Below the pieces are notes generated by a model. That model worked only from the letters and a program-made list of their open reading frames with translations, had not been told where the DNA came from and did no database searches. Shown here one piece after another: positions 8,178-16,038 of a stretch of 64,000 bases of DNA. The position numbers were made by a program, and so were the translations under genes. Origin of the DNA: Thiodiazotropha sp040506275 (GTDB lineage Bacteria; Pseudomonadota; Gammaproteobacteria; Chromatiales; Chromatiaceae); the NCBI GenBank assembly GCA_040506275.1, contig JBEVXD010000007.1, positions 62,001 to 126,000 on the forward strand. Reading direction: 5' to 3'. Each line of letters starts with the position of its first letter. Position 1 is the stretch's first letter.

Positions 8178-9464
8178 ATGAGTAATATCAATCGTAGAGA
8201 CTTTATCCAATTCGCCACCCTGGCCGGCGCTTCCTTCAGCTTCCCACAGCTTGCTCTGGCAGCCAATCCAAAAGTTGTAATTGTCGGAGGCGGTGTTGGT
8301 GGTTGCACCGCTGCTAAATACCTGCGCAAATTAAACCCGAATATCGAGGTTACCCTACTCGAAACCAAAAGGGCCTACTCATCCTGTTTTATGAGCAATG
8401 AGATTCTCAGTGGCGACCGTACCCTTGAATCCCTCACTTTCGGTTATGAAGGGCTGCGTCGTCATGGGGTGAAAGTAGTCATCGACAGAGTCAGCGCTAT
8501 TGAGCCTGACAAAAAACTGGTGGTCACGGAAGGTGGCCAGCAGTTCGGTTATGACGCCTGCGTGGTCTCACCTGGCGTTGACTTCAAATGGGATGCCATC
8601 GAGGGGTATGACGAAAAGGTAGCTGAAAGGGTTCCCCATGCCTGGTTTGCAGGCCCGCAGACTGTAACGTTGCGCAAACAGATTGAATCTATGCCTGAGG
8701 GTGGCAAGGTTATTATTGTGGCCCCGCCAAATCCCTACAAATGTCCCCCCGGTCCTTATGAACGAGCAGCACAGATCGCCATGTACTGTAAACACCATAA
8801 GCCCAAAGCGAAGATACTAATCCTCGACCCAAAAGATAAATTTTCCAAACAGGGATTATTTGAACAAGGGTGGAGCAAGCTCTACGGTTTCGGTACAGAC
8901 AACAGCATGATCGAATGGGTTGGTGCTGCTGGCGGCGGTACTGTCGAGGAACTTGATCCTTCCACCCTCACATTGCAAGCGGAAATCGAAGAATTTAAGG
9001 GTGATGTCATCAACATCATTCCTCCTCAAAAGGCTGGCAAGGTTGCCTTCGCATCAGACCTCACTGATGGTGACTGGTGTCCGGTGAACAAGCTCACTTT
9101 CGAATCAAGCCGACATAAAGGCATCTATGTATTGGGTGACGCTTCCAGTGCAGCCAAGATGCCAAAATCGGCCTACGCTGCGAATTCCCAGGCAAAGGTT
9201 ACCGCGGCAGCCATTGTGTCTCATTTCAATGGTATCGAGCCATCTGATCCCACCTTCGTCAACACTTGCTACAGCATTCTTGGCGAGGAGCACGGCATCT
9301 CCGTAGCGGCGGTCTACTCCCTGGACAAGGCAAACAACACCATCTTGCCTATCAAGGGCGCTGGAGGCCTTTCCCCGATGAACGCTTCCGATCAGCAACG
9401 CAAGCGCGAAGTAAGCTATGCCCATAGCTGGTTCAAAAATCTGATAGACGACATGATGATGTAA
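8178..9464 (+). CDS. fccB: Flavocytochrome c sulfide dehydrogenase, flavoprotein subunit
   Basis: 428 residues with a twin-arginine signal (NRRDFIQFATLAG), so it is exported folded with FAD. The dinucleotide motif GGGVGGCTAAKYL opens the mature protein. SSCFMSNEIL holds the cysteine expected to bind FAD covalently, as in A. vinosum FccB. Further cysteines in NPYKCPPGP and NTCYSILG fit the redox-active disulfide pair. The enzyme oxidises sulfide in the periplasm and passes electrons to the diheme subunit encoded just upstream. Length and motif order match the family. It is the last gene of the cbcL-like/fccA/fccB operon. Confidence 0.92.
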   Translation: MSNINRRDFIQFATLAGASFSFPQLALAANPKVVIVGGGVGGCTAAKYLRKLNPNIEVTLLETKRAYSSCFMSNEILSGDRTLESLTFGYEGLRRHGVKVVIDRVSAIEPDKKLVVTEGGQQFGYDACVVSPGVDFKWDAIEGYDEKVAERVPHAWFAGPQTVTLRKQIESMPEGGKVIIVAPPNPYKCPPGPYERAAQIAMYCKHHKPKAKILILDPKDKFSKQGLFEQGWSKLYGFGTDNSMIEWVGAAGGGTVEELDPSTLTLQAEIEEFKGDVINIIPPQKAGKVAFASDLTDGDWCPVNKLTFESSRHKGIYVLGDASSAAKMPKSAYAANSQAKVTAAAIVSHFNGIEPSDPTFVNTCYSILGEEHGISVAAVYSLDKANNTILPIKGAGGLSPMNASDQQRKREVSYAHSWFKNLIDDMMM

Positions 9465-9777
9465 ACAAATGGATTGAGGGTTTTACAAGCACCATTCACC
9501 CTTAATCATCATGTGCAGGCAGGGAAACAATATGCTGCTTTTTACTCAGTCCACCACAGCAACTGATTGAACATGTCTCTCCTGTTCACTATTAGACCTA
9601 AAGATGCCGCTCGATAGATAGAGTGCCGGTTAATGTTGGATAGAGATTGAAGTTGTCGGGAATTACCTGAAAAAGCTTGAGGTTATACCCAGCTAATTAG
9701 TGGGTTTATATAGTATATTAGAATTCTTTAATATGCTAAAATACAGTCATCTCTTAAGCTTAACAGGTAAAATCTGG
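9465..9777. other. Intergenic region downstream of fccB
   Basis: 313 bp without a convincing gene. Around 9700-9740 it is very AT-rich (TATATAGTATATTAGAATTC), which may contain the promoter of the small secreted protein gene that follows. I see no strong terminator hairpin after fccB. Confidence 0.35.
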
Positions 9778-9978
9778 ATGAAAAAACTGATGATAGCTAT
9801 CGCCATACTGGCAACAACCAGTCTGGCCTCTGCCAACTCGACTGAATCTACAAACAAGACGGTTACAACGGGCCATGATGCTTTTTACAGCATCGAGGAT
9901 TACAACGATCCTTTCTATGGAGATGCGTACGAGCGGAAGATCACCGAACAGATTCCTATGGTTCGTTTCGGCAAGTAA
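9778..9978 (+). CDS. Small secreted protein, 66 aa, unknown
   Basis: Start at ATG 9778, where CAGG precedes at about 10 bp and the product opens with a textbook signal peptide (MKKLMIAIAILATTSLASA). The mature part is about 46 residues, acidic and aromatic (FYSIEDYNDPFYGDAYE), with no cysteine or heme motif. A good rho-independent terminator follows 28 bp after the stop, which supports a real short transcript. It lies behind the fcc operon, so an accessory role is possible, but no function can be assigned. A frame starting at 9700 exists but lacks a signal peptide. Confidence 0.55.
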   Translation: MKKLMIAIAILATTSLASANSTESTNKTVTTGHDAFYSIEDYNDPFYGDAYERKITEQIPMVRFGK

Positions 9979-10006
9979 CCCTTGCTATTGTTGCAAGAAC
10001 AAATGT

Positions 10007-10033
10007 CGGACCCTCGGGTCCGGCTCTGTTTTT
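10007..10033 (+). terminator. Rho-independent terminator
   Basis: Perfect GC-rich stem CGGACC/GGTCCG with a CTCG loop at 10007-10022, followed by a T-rich tract (GCTCTGTTTTT). It ends the small secreted protein transcript. Confidence 0.75.
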
Positions 10034-10192
10034 GTATGGTAGATTTCTGTCCCGCTGATGTAGCCACTCCATGCCAACTTAATTTATTGAATCTCCCTGG
10101 AGGGTATAGGTTTTGGCAAGACCGCTCACCGACTTGAGCCTCAGTGTCTATCAGCAAAATCAGTAAATATTAGAATCAGTGTCAGACCAGAT

Positions 10193-10600
10193 TCAATCTT
10201 TTTCGCGATAGTCATTACGATAATAATCTGCGAACAGTCGATCCTGGGCGACAGCATGGTTGAAAAACCAGGTCTTGATGTCTGCCAGGCTGGCGTCATC
10301 CATTTTGGATGCACCGCTCTCTCTGAGGTCTCGTTTTAGCAAGGTAAATTCCGCTGTTTCCATGGTGTGTTCATTGGTATGGGCCGCACGCTCCGGATAT
10401 TGGATACGTTCAAGAAAACGCTCTTCCCTATCGAAATGTGCCTGCATATGGGTTGCAAGGTTCTCCAGACGCTGAAGTACTGGACTCTCTTCCGAATGAT
10501 CCGCCAACCGATTGATTAGCCTCACCATCTCTTTGTGATCGGCATCTAATTCTTCAATGCCGATTAGCCAATTGTCACGCCAAACTAAATAATCGCTCAT
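10193..10600 (-). CDS. Bacteriohemerythrin
   Basis: 135 residues forming a single hemerythrin domain. The diiron ligands are all recognisable: His22 in DADHKEM, His55 and Glu59 in HMQAHFDREE, His74 and His78 in HTNEH, His115 and Asp120 in NHAVAQD. Bacteriohemerythrins bind O2 reversibly and serve as oxygen store, carrier or sensor in microaerophiles. No signal peptide, so cytoplasmic. The gene is monocistronic, flanked by non-coding stretches, and ends just beyond the convergent terminator region. Confidence 0.93.
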   Translation of the reverse strand: MSDYLVWRDNWLIGIEELDADHKEMVRLINRLADHSEESPVLQRLENLATHMQAHFDREERFLERIQYPERAAHTNEHTMETAEFTLLKRDLRESGASKMDDASLADIKTWFFNHAVAQDRLFADYYRNDYREKD

Positions 10601-10877
10601 GTAACCCTATCTTGATCTTGGATAATGGGTATTGGTAGAAATAATAACAGAGTTCTATCTATCGAAGTGCTATGGAATTGACAGGGAGTTATCTGGCAAC
10701 TTGTGAATATCTGCTGAACCTTGAAGGGGAATCGGAGAAAACTGTAGCAGCCAACTGGACCTGATCCTGAATCTCACGCGGGTTGCTGAGGGTGTCATCC
10801 TGGAGAAAGCATAAATAGCATAAAAGACGTTGATCCGAAAACCTTAACTACTATTAACATAGCAATGAAGTAGATGG

Positions 10878-11699
10878 TTAGCGGGTTAACGTTTTCAGCT
10901 TTGAAAGTCTCGTTTGACGTGATTCAGCCAGAGCGCGAAATACTTTTTCCATGTTAGGTATCCAGTAATCCCAGCTGTGATCCCCAGAACCGGGAAAATA
11001 ACGCTCTTCCGGCAGGATGGCACCAAGCATCAGCACGTCAGGGTAGAGTCTGTCCTCATCTCCACACATCAGCCAAACGCGCTGCAGTTTTTCCTCATCT
11101 CCGATCCAGCCTTGCGCCATTTGCCAAACCAACCGATCGTAGTTGTCACTCTCCATGACCAACGTCTGTTCACCGGAATCCCATAATTTCAGACCACCTG
11201 CTTCACGAATGGTATCGGTCACATCACCCCTCCCCAGGTAGGGTGAGATCAGCACTAATCCATCCAATTCTCCAGGATGGTGCCATTCGTACATCAGAGT
11301 ACCTATGCCGCCCATGGAACCACCAGCAAGCCATATCTCCGAATAGCCCTGTTGTCGAGCCGGTGCTACGATCTCATCATGCAAGCGTGTGGTAGCCAGC
11401 CCTTCGCGATAGAAATTAATCGTCAGATCAGCCATCAATATGTCAGGTTCAGGCCAGCCACGATGGATCGCTTCGGGCACGCCCCGTTTCTGCATATCTT
11501 GAGAATCACTGAGTATGCCTGGCAACACAATGATCAGGACTTCACTGTTTTTCTGACTTCCCTCGACCAGTAGTCTTTCCATTCGGTCAGGGACTGGGCC
11601 AAAGACGCTACAGGCCGATAGCAGGATAGCCAGTAGAAATAAGGTCAAAATCCTGAACAGAGAGTAAGGTGATTTAAACTGGAAAGATATTTGTTCCAT
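10878..11699 (-). CDS. Alpha/beta-hydrolase lipoprotein
   Basis: 273 residues. A type II signal peptide with lipobox LLSAC near residue 30 predicts an acylated lipoprotein. The nucleophile elbow GGSMGG, preceded by VLPGILSD (oxyanion-hole region), and a C-terminal GSGDHSWDYW segment that supplies the histidine define the alpha/beta-hydrolase fold. The substrate is unknown; esterase or lipase-like activity at the envelope is the plain reading. The gene stands alone between non-coding regions of 277 bp downstream and about 450 bp upstream. Confidence 0.8.
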   Translation of the reverse strand: MEQISFQFKSPYSLFRILTLFLLAILLSACSVFGPVPDRMERLLVEGSQKNSEVLIIVLPGILSDSQDMQKRGVPEAIHRGWPEPDILMADLTINFYREGLATTRLHDEIVAPARQQGYSEIWLAGGSMGGIGTLMYEWHHPGELDGLVLISPYLGRGDVTDTIREAGGLKLWDSGEQTLVMESDNYDRLVWQMAQGWIGDEEKLQRVWLMCGDEDRLYPDVLMLGAILPEERYFPGSGDHSWDYWIPNMEKVFRALAESRQTRLSKLKTLTR

Positions 11700-11954
11700 T
11701 GTACTTCTTCATCCAATTGAATTAAGCCACGTATCCTGGCACGCGCAATATGTCAAAATGCTATTCCAGCGAACCATCACGCCACCCATAGTTTTCCAAG
11801 TATAGGAAGAAACAATACCTTACACCCAGGTCGTTAATCCCCCCGAAAAGTAACAGGTGTTAATGTAGAAAAATTTCTTGAGGTAAACCGGGACATTCAT
11901 CCAAAAAACACCAGAAGATAGGCAAATTAAACTTTTCATCTAACATGTGGTCCA

Positions 11955-12138
11955 CCAGAACCCTCTCTGCATAACATCGAACTCGCCAAAGAACGTGGTC
12001 GACTGAACATCAGCAAGATGGTCCAGATCACGGGCGTCAACACTGACACGCTATAAAAAACAGCTGCAAAGTCTTGTAGTGGAAAAACGTCTGACCCAGC
12101 ACAATATCGGCAAGGGAACTTGGATTGGGTGCTGAAAA
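11955..12138 (+). pseudogene. Frameshifted C-terminal fragment of a winged-helix (Fic-like) protein
   Basis: Translation gives NIELAKERGRLNISKMVQITG and then a stop in frame just after DTL. A one-base shift restores KKQLQSLVVEKRLTQHNIGK followed by GTW. Together this reads as a helix-turn-helix/winged-helix tail like those at the C-terminus of many Fic-family proteins. There is no upstream domain and no start, so this is a remnant of about 60 codons. The family assignment rests on pattern memory only. Confidence 0.5.
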
Positions 12139-12155
12139 GGTGACTGTCACTATTA

Positions 12156-12995
12156 TTATGATAAAAAGGTGTTAAGTTCCACCGAGTCATCTAGCAACCC
12201 GTAGTGATAAGCACCTTCAAGGACGCCACTCACATAGTACCCATTAAGCCCCTTAAAATTTCCCTGGGAATGATAAATCTGGATGGCGTCGTTGTTCAGC
12301 TTGGCTTGTGCGACCTGTTTGACTAACTGTTGATCCGCATTCCGCACCATCACGCCTCGAAAGCCGGCTGTAAGCGGAAAGACATCATTGCCACTATCAC
12401 CACAAAAGACAACATCATTACCCGCTTTATATAGTTTGGCGACATACTCCAGGGATGTCTGTTTGGTAGCGCTTGCGGGAAGTACATCCAGCAGGCCATT
12501 ACCATTATTGGAGTCAAAACTGTAGATCAGTACCTCATCAAATTTTCCGCTTATCAAACCTTCCACATCAGCCAGTATCGACTCGTGATTCTGATGATCA
12601 ACATAGTAACTCTGCTTGAATTCGTTCTGATGTTCGGCCTCCTGTTCACGTAGGCCGGTAACCTGTTTCAATGCAGTGCGGATTGCCGGATTGTCCCAGC
12701 GTGGACTCATGGTATGAACATGTTCGATCCAGCCACGGTCTGTCACCCAGTTGCCCTTTTCATAGTGCCGAATGGTGGTGCCCACATCCCCACAAAGGAT
12801 ATCTGGAAAGCGCACGCCATATTCATTGATTGCATGTTCGGTCAGATCGAGATTACGCCCGGTTACATAGACCACCAGCACGCCCTGTTTTGCGGTCCAT
12901 TCGTTAAACAGTGCAATAGCATTGTCATCCACGGGCCAGGTACCGTTGGGTAGCAGGGTGCGATCAAGGTCAGTGGCAAGTATTTTCATATTCAT
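12156..12995 (-). CDS. HAD-IIB sugar-phosphatase (sucrose-phosphatase-like)
   Basis: 279 residues. The HAD motif I is DLDRTLL near the N-terminus, motif II is VYVTGRN, and motif IV is FCGDSGNDVFPL, as in sucrose-6-phosphate and related sugar phosphatases (S6PP family). It follows the GH13 phosphorylase gene with six bases between stop and start, so the two are co-transcribed. A role in removing phosphate from a glucosyl compound (sucrose, glucosylglycerol or glucosylglycerate phosphate) is plausible, but the substrate is not decided by sequence. A second ATG two codons in (12989) has better spacing to GGGATGA and may be the true start. Confidence 0.82.
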   Translation of the reverse strand: MNMKILATDLDRTLLPNGTWPVDDNAIALFNEWTAKQGVLVVYVTGRNLDLTEHAINEYGVRFPDILCGDVGTTIRHYEKGNWVTDRGWIEHVHTMSPRWDNPAIRTALKQVTGLREQEAEHQNEFKQSYYVDHQNHESILADVEGLISGKFDEVLIYSFDSNNGNGLLDVLPASATKQTSLEYVAKLYKAGNDVVFCGDSGNDVFPLTAGFRGVMVRNADQQLVKQVAQAKLNNDAIQIYHSQGNFKGLNGYYVSGVLEGAYHYGLLDDSVELNTFLS

Positions 12996-13001
12996 CCCGC
13001 A

Positions 13002-14744
13002 TCAGGATTTGGTGTAGTCGTAGAGTTGTGCCCCACCCACAGCGGGGCTGTGACTAATGGTGAAATCATGGCTTTCAAGGTTGGCCTTTAAAGTGGCAGT
13101 TTCACCCTCGTGTGACCAGGACACCTCCAATTCGTTTGGTGGTGTATCGGCTATTTGCATGGTGCCGTTAAAGGCTGCTGCAGTGTTTCTAAGACGCATC
13201 ATTTCCAATTGATCAAGCACCACTGCACTTTGCAGTGCTGTTGCGACCATTTCGTTGGTTAAGGTGGTGCGATTGATCTCTTTGTGTCCGGCCGGCCCAC
13301 CCCGATCAGCCGCAGCGTAGTCGTTCTTACCCGCAAATAGATCCAGATACCAGACCTGGGGAATACCGGGCATAAAGAGTTGAATGGCCCGTGCCAGGCG
13401 CAGCTTTTGTTCGCTCTCACCCAAGGCACTGAAGTAGGTGGCATTGACCTGGTAATAGGCAATCTTTTTGCCGTCAGGGCCAAACAGATTCTTAACCCGA
13501 CCACCACGTTCCAGCACGCGTTCGATAATGCCATCAATATCGGCTTTTTCAAGAAGCCCAGCCTGGTAGCCAGGTTCAGATTCAAAACCGTCCAGGTCAA
13601 GTACGGGAATGCCGTCGTGGCAGCCCAGCATGTTGATTGTGTTAATGCCCTGTGTCTGGATCTCATTGATCCAGTGTAAAAGGTAAATGTTGCGTCCCTC
13701 ATCCAGCGCGTCCAGCAGCAGACCGGGTAGGAAAAAATCGTAAATGGGGTAGCCGGCTTCAGCAACTGCGGAGTGCAGATGTTTACCATACTGGGCGTGG
13801 ATTTCAGGCAACAGAGTCAGCTGATTCTCCTGGGCAATGGTGTTGAGGCGATCAAGATACTCCCAGGTACCGGGTACGTTGAAAAAATTAGTCAGCCCTG
13901 GCTTTTTGTGCAGATAAGCGAAGGCATCAAGGCGAATCAACTTGCCCCCAAATTCAGCCAGTCGTTTTAGCGTCTCTTCATAGAACTCCCAGACCACTTC
14001 CGATTCGGCATTCAGGTCCATCTGGCCCAGGTAGCGGCGCTTGGATTCGACAATGCTGACCACCTGTTCCAGGTAATCCTGATAGGGACCCAAGTCGATG
14101 TTGTGAAAATCCTTTCCGGCAGAAATCCTTGCATTGACCTTAGCGAGGATTGTTTGTATTCCTTCGGACGGTAGCATCCGAAAGTGGTTGATATCATCAG
14201 CTTCCAGTTTACGATAGTGTATCTGCTGATAAAAAGTGTTCCAGTAAGGTCGCTCAGAGCCGTCGGGAAAGCGGACCAACAGGATAGGAAGCTCGGGCTT
14301 GCGCATAAAAAGTTTATTAAGATGTGCTTCGTCCGGAATAATGTAGCCTTCGTCCCCCATCTCACCTTCGCCTTCCCAGAAACTGTTCCAGTCAATAAAA
14401 AAGTCGCGATAGCGTGAGTGATAACCTTTTTCCAATATGTCCAAAAACTGGGGAGAACGCACCGAGAGGTGGTTCAGCACCAGATCAAACTTGAGAACAA
14501 TATTCATCTGCTTCAGCGTCAGAAGGTCCGCTTCTGAAACCAACTCGTCATTGAGTTCATAGCGATTGATGGAAAAACCGCGATCCAGATCACTTTGGAA
14601 AAAGGTGGGTAAAATATAGAAGAGGGAAAAGACGTCACGTAACTCGGAGCGTTGCAGCAGCGTGATGGTATCACTCAGATTGAATCCAATACTGTCAGGA
14701 TAAGCATTGAACATAACCCCATTGGGCAAGGATTTATCTAACAT
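13002..14744 (-). CDS. GH13 sucrose-phosphorylase-like glucosyl phosphorylase
   Basis: 580 residues related to the GH13_18 phosphorylases. The catalytic triad can be placed: nucleophile Asp in KLIRLDAFAY, acid/base Glu in LLPEIHAQYG, and the third Asp in LGCHDGIPVLDL. Members split sucrose, sucrose 6'-phosphate, glucosylglycerol or glucosylglycerate with phosphate to give glucose 1-phosphate. In marine gammaproteobacteria glucosylglycerol is a common compatible solute, so the neighbouring HAD phosphatase suggests solute metabolism, but specificity is unresolved. It is first in a two-gene operon. Confidence 0.83.
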   Translation of the reverse strand: MLDKSLPNGVMFNAYPDSIGFNLSDTITLLQRSELRDVFSLFYILPTFFQSDLDRGFSINRYELNDELVSEADLLTLKQMNIVLKFDLVLNHLSVRSPQFLDILEKGYHSRYRDFFIDWNSFWEGEGEMGDEGYIIPDEAHLNKLFMRKPELPILLVRFPDGSERPYWNTFYQQIHYRKLEADDINHFRMLPSEGIQTILAKVNARISAGKDFHNIDLGPYQDYLEQVVSIVESKRRYLGQMDLNAESEVVWEFYEETLKRLAEFGGKLIRLDAFAYLHKKPGLTNFFNVPGTWEYLDRLNTIAQENQLTLLPEIHAQYGKHLHSAVAEAGYPIYDFFLPGLLLDALDEGRNIYLLHWINEIQTQGINTINMLGCHDGIPVLDLDGFESEPGYQAGLLEKADIDGIIERVLERGGRVKNLFGPDGKKIAYYQVNATYFSALGESEQKLRLARAIQLFMPGIPQVWYLDLFAGKNDYAAADRGGPAGHKEINRTTLTNEMVATALQSAVVLDQLEMMRLRNTAAAFNGTMQIADTPPNELEVSWSHEGETATLKANLESHDFTISHSPAVGGAQLYDYTKS

Positions 14745-14994
14745 ATAAGCCCTTATTTTATTGATGATTAAGGTAGGAAACCATCACAATTTACCGCAAT
14801 TATAAACCATGGCGGCTAACACCACTAAACTGATGTCTATCGACCAGTAAGCCGATTCCCGCACAGGTCACAGAGCTGACAAAGCTCATTGAAGCGGTGG
14901 AAAATTTTAATGATCGTGGTGAAGTATTCTGGAGATGATGGTTTTACAACGACTGAACTCCGCTTAAAAAGTCTCTCGAAAAAACTCTGCAAAC
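14745..14994. other. Intergenic region between GH13 operon and tRNA repeats
   Basis: 250 bp without a gene. It presumably holds the promoter of the GH13/HAD operon on the minus strand; no convincing -10/-35 pair was identified. Confidence 0.35.
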
Positions 14995-15032
14995 GAAAAA
15001 AGGGTTAGCGCTTACTGTAACACTAACCCTTT
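14995..15032 (-). terminator. Rho-independent terminator, minus strand
   Basis: Inverted repeat AGGGTTAG/CTAACCCT at 15001-15030. On the minus strand the stem is followed by TTTTTTCGTTT, so it terminates transcripts arriving from the tRNA operon and repeat region. On the plus strand no T tract follows. Confidence 0.7.
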
Positions 15033-15144
15033 GGAATCTGGTGGCCATGTAGGATTACTCGGCTGTGCCTCGCCCTTCGGGTCGCGGTCGCAAAGCTCCC
15101 ACGATCAGCCTCGCTATGCTCGGCTGTCGAACCAGGCCTTTTTT

Positions 15145-15244
15145 NNNNNNNNNNNNNNNNNNNNNNNNNNNNNNNNNNNNNNNNNNNNNNNNNNNNNNNN
15201 NNNNNNNNNNNNNNNNNNNNNNNNNNNNNNNNNNNNNNNNNNNN
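15145..15244. other. Assembly gap of 100 N inside the tandem repeat
   Basis: A run of exactly 100 N. The left flank ends ...AGGCCTTTTTT and the right flank begins GAAGTCGTAGG, which join without loss in the intact copy at 15415-15434. The gap therefore sits inside the repeat, and the real sequence may be zero bases or a whole number of further units. Confidence 0.95.
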
Positions 15245-15449
15245 GAAGTCGTAGGTTCGAATCTCCTCCGTAGAAACAGAAAACCCGAACGCAAAGGTCC
15301 GGGTTTCATCAGTTTCTGGTGGGCCATGTAGGATTACTCGGCTGCGCCTCGCCCTTCGGGTCGCGGTCGCAAAGCTCCCACGATCAGCCTCGCTATGCTC
15401 GGCTGTCGAACCAGGCCTTTTTTGAAGTCGTAGGTTCGAATCTCCTCCG

Positions 15450-15485
15450 TAGAAACAGAAAACCCGAACGCAAAGGTCCGGGTTT
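15450..15485 (-). terminator. Terminator of the tRNA operon
   Basis: On the minus strand, just after tRNA-Lys, AAACCCGG...TTCGGGTTT forms a stem followed by TCTGTTTCT. The same hairpin recurs in the repeat copy about 179 bp away. Confidence 0.65.
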
Positions 15486-15495
15486 CATCAGTTTC

Positions 15496-15571
15496 TGGTG
15501 GGCCATGTAGGATTCGAACCTACGACCAATGGATTAAGAGTCCACTGCTCTACCAGCTGAGCTAATGGCCC
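15496..15571 (-). tRNA. tRNA-Lys(CTT)
   Basis: 76 nt including an encoded CCA. Acceptor GGGCCAT pairs with ATGGCCC, the D arm is GCTC...GAGC, the anticodon loop CTCTTAA gives anticodon CTT (Lys, AAG codon), and the T arm is GTAGG/CCTAC with loop TTCGAAT. It is the last gene of the tRNA operon, and its 3' end is the segment copied in the upstream tandem repeats. Confidence 0.95.
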
Positions 15572-15606
15572 AAAAGCAATATCAAATTAGATCAATATAG
15601 GAAAAA

Positions 15607-15682
15607 TGGGGTGGACGATGGGTCTCGAACCCACGACCGCCGGAATCACAATCCGGAGCTCTACCAACTGAGCTACGCCCAC
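15607..15682 (-). tRNA. tRNA-His(GTG)
   Basis: Cloverleaf on the minus strand: acceptor GTGGGCG/CGTCCAC with one G-T wobble, anticodon loop TTGTGAT giving GTG, and T arm GTGGGTTCGAGACCCAT. The base preceding G1 is G (position 15683), fitting the extra G-1 of tRNA-His, and the discriminator is C73. CCA is encoded. Confidence 0.95.
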
Positions 15683-15729
15683 CATTAACCTTTTCTCTGG
15701 CTGTATTGCGACAACCAATCCTGCAGACT

Positions 15730-16031
15730 TGGCACGCCCGGCAGGATTCGAACCTGCTACCCTCGGCTTAGCTTACCAACTACGCCTTTCGACGCCCCTT
15801 TTCAGAGTTTGTGGTCTGGACTATCTCTTCACCGTCTCAGGCGTCACACGTATAGTCTCTACGGATCCCCTGTTAAGGGTTTCCTCGGGATTGCCATCAG
15901 CATGACCTGTTAAGGTTTCCCCGATACAGTGCGATCCACTTTATGGGTTCAAATTCCCCATAAAGGCTCCTAATTTGCACATCAGTGTGCCACTTAAAGG
16001 CCGATGCTCTATCCAAATGAGCTACGGGCGC
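15730..16031 (-). tRNA. tRNA-Arg(TCT) interrupted by a group I intron
   Basis: The 5' exon is 15997-16031 (35 nt: acceptor GCGCCCG, D arm GCTC...GAGC, anticodon stem TCGGC, then C32 T33 T34). The 3' exon is 15730-15771 (42 nt: C35 T36 A37 A38, stem GCCGA, T arm GCAGG/CCTGC, acceptor CGGGCGT with G1-U72 wobble, G73, CCA). Joined, the loop is CTTCTAA and the anticodon TCT, reading AGA. The intron interrupts the anticodon between positions 34 and 35. The gene lies between tRNA-Pro and tRNA-His with 7 bp and 47 bp spacers, so all are one transcript. Confidence 0.93.
15772..15996 (-). ncRNA. Group I self-splicing intron (IC3-like) in tRNA-Arg
   Basis: 225 nt, no ORF. The last base of the 5' exon is U and the intron ends in G, as group I splicing requires. 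The core is plain: GTAGAGACTATACG (15849-15862) and GGTGAAGAGATAGTCCAG (15816-15833) pair to form P7, matching the catalytic core of the Azoarcus tRNA-Ile intron. A hairpin GCACA/TGTGC near the 5' end fits P2, and GTCGAAAGGC near the 3' end is a GAAA-capped P9. An internal guide sequence (TGGC after the 5' site) can pair with the GCC of the exon. The size is close to the small bacterial tRNA introns of Azoarcus and Agrobacterium. Confidence 0.92.
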
Positions 16032-16038
16032 AGAAAAT

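Larger units (their letters stand above)
15039..15495. repeat. 179-bp tandem repeats carrying tRNA fragments
   Basis: The 15317-15495 unit recurs with period 179: the TGGTGGGCCATGTAGGATT start at 15317 recurs at 15496, where it is the 3' end of intact tRNA-Lys. An earlier copy starts at 15039 with small differences (GGTGGCC for GGTGGGCC, GCTGTGCC for GCTGCGCC) and is broken by the N gap. Each unit contains the 3' end of tRNA-Lys, a GC-rich filler, a plus-strand T-arm-like segment (GTAGGTTCGAATCTCC) and the terminator hairpin. The units look like duplication of the tRNA-Lys 3' end together with its terminator. Confidence 0.85.

Noticed and set aside
15031..15510. Several ORFs of 60-90 codons on both strands across the N gap and tRNA-Lys repeat
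   Set aside because: They are made of repeat and tRNA sequence, some with X residues from N; no ribosome site or protein motif.
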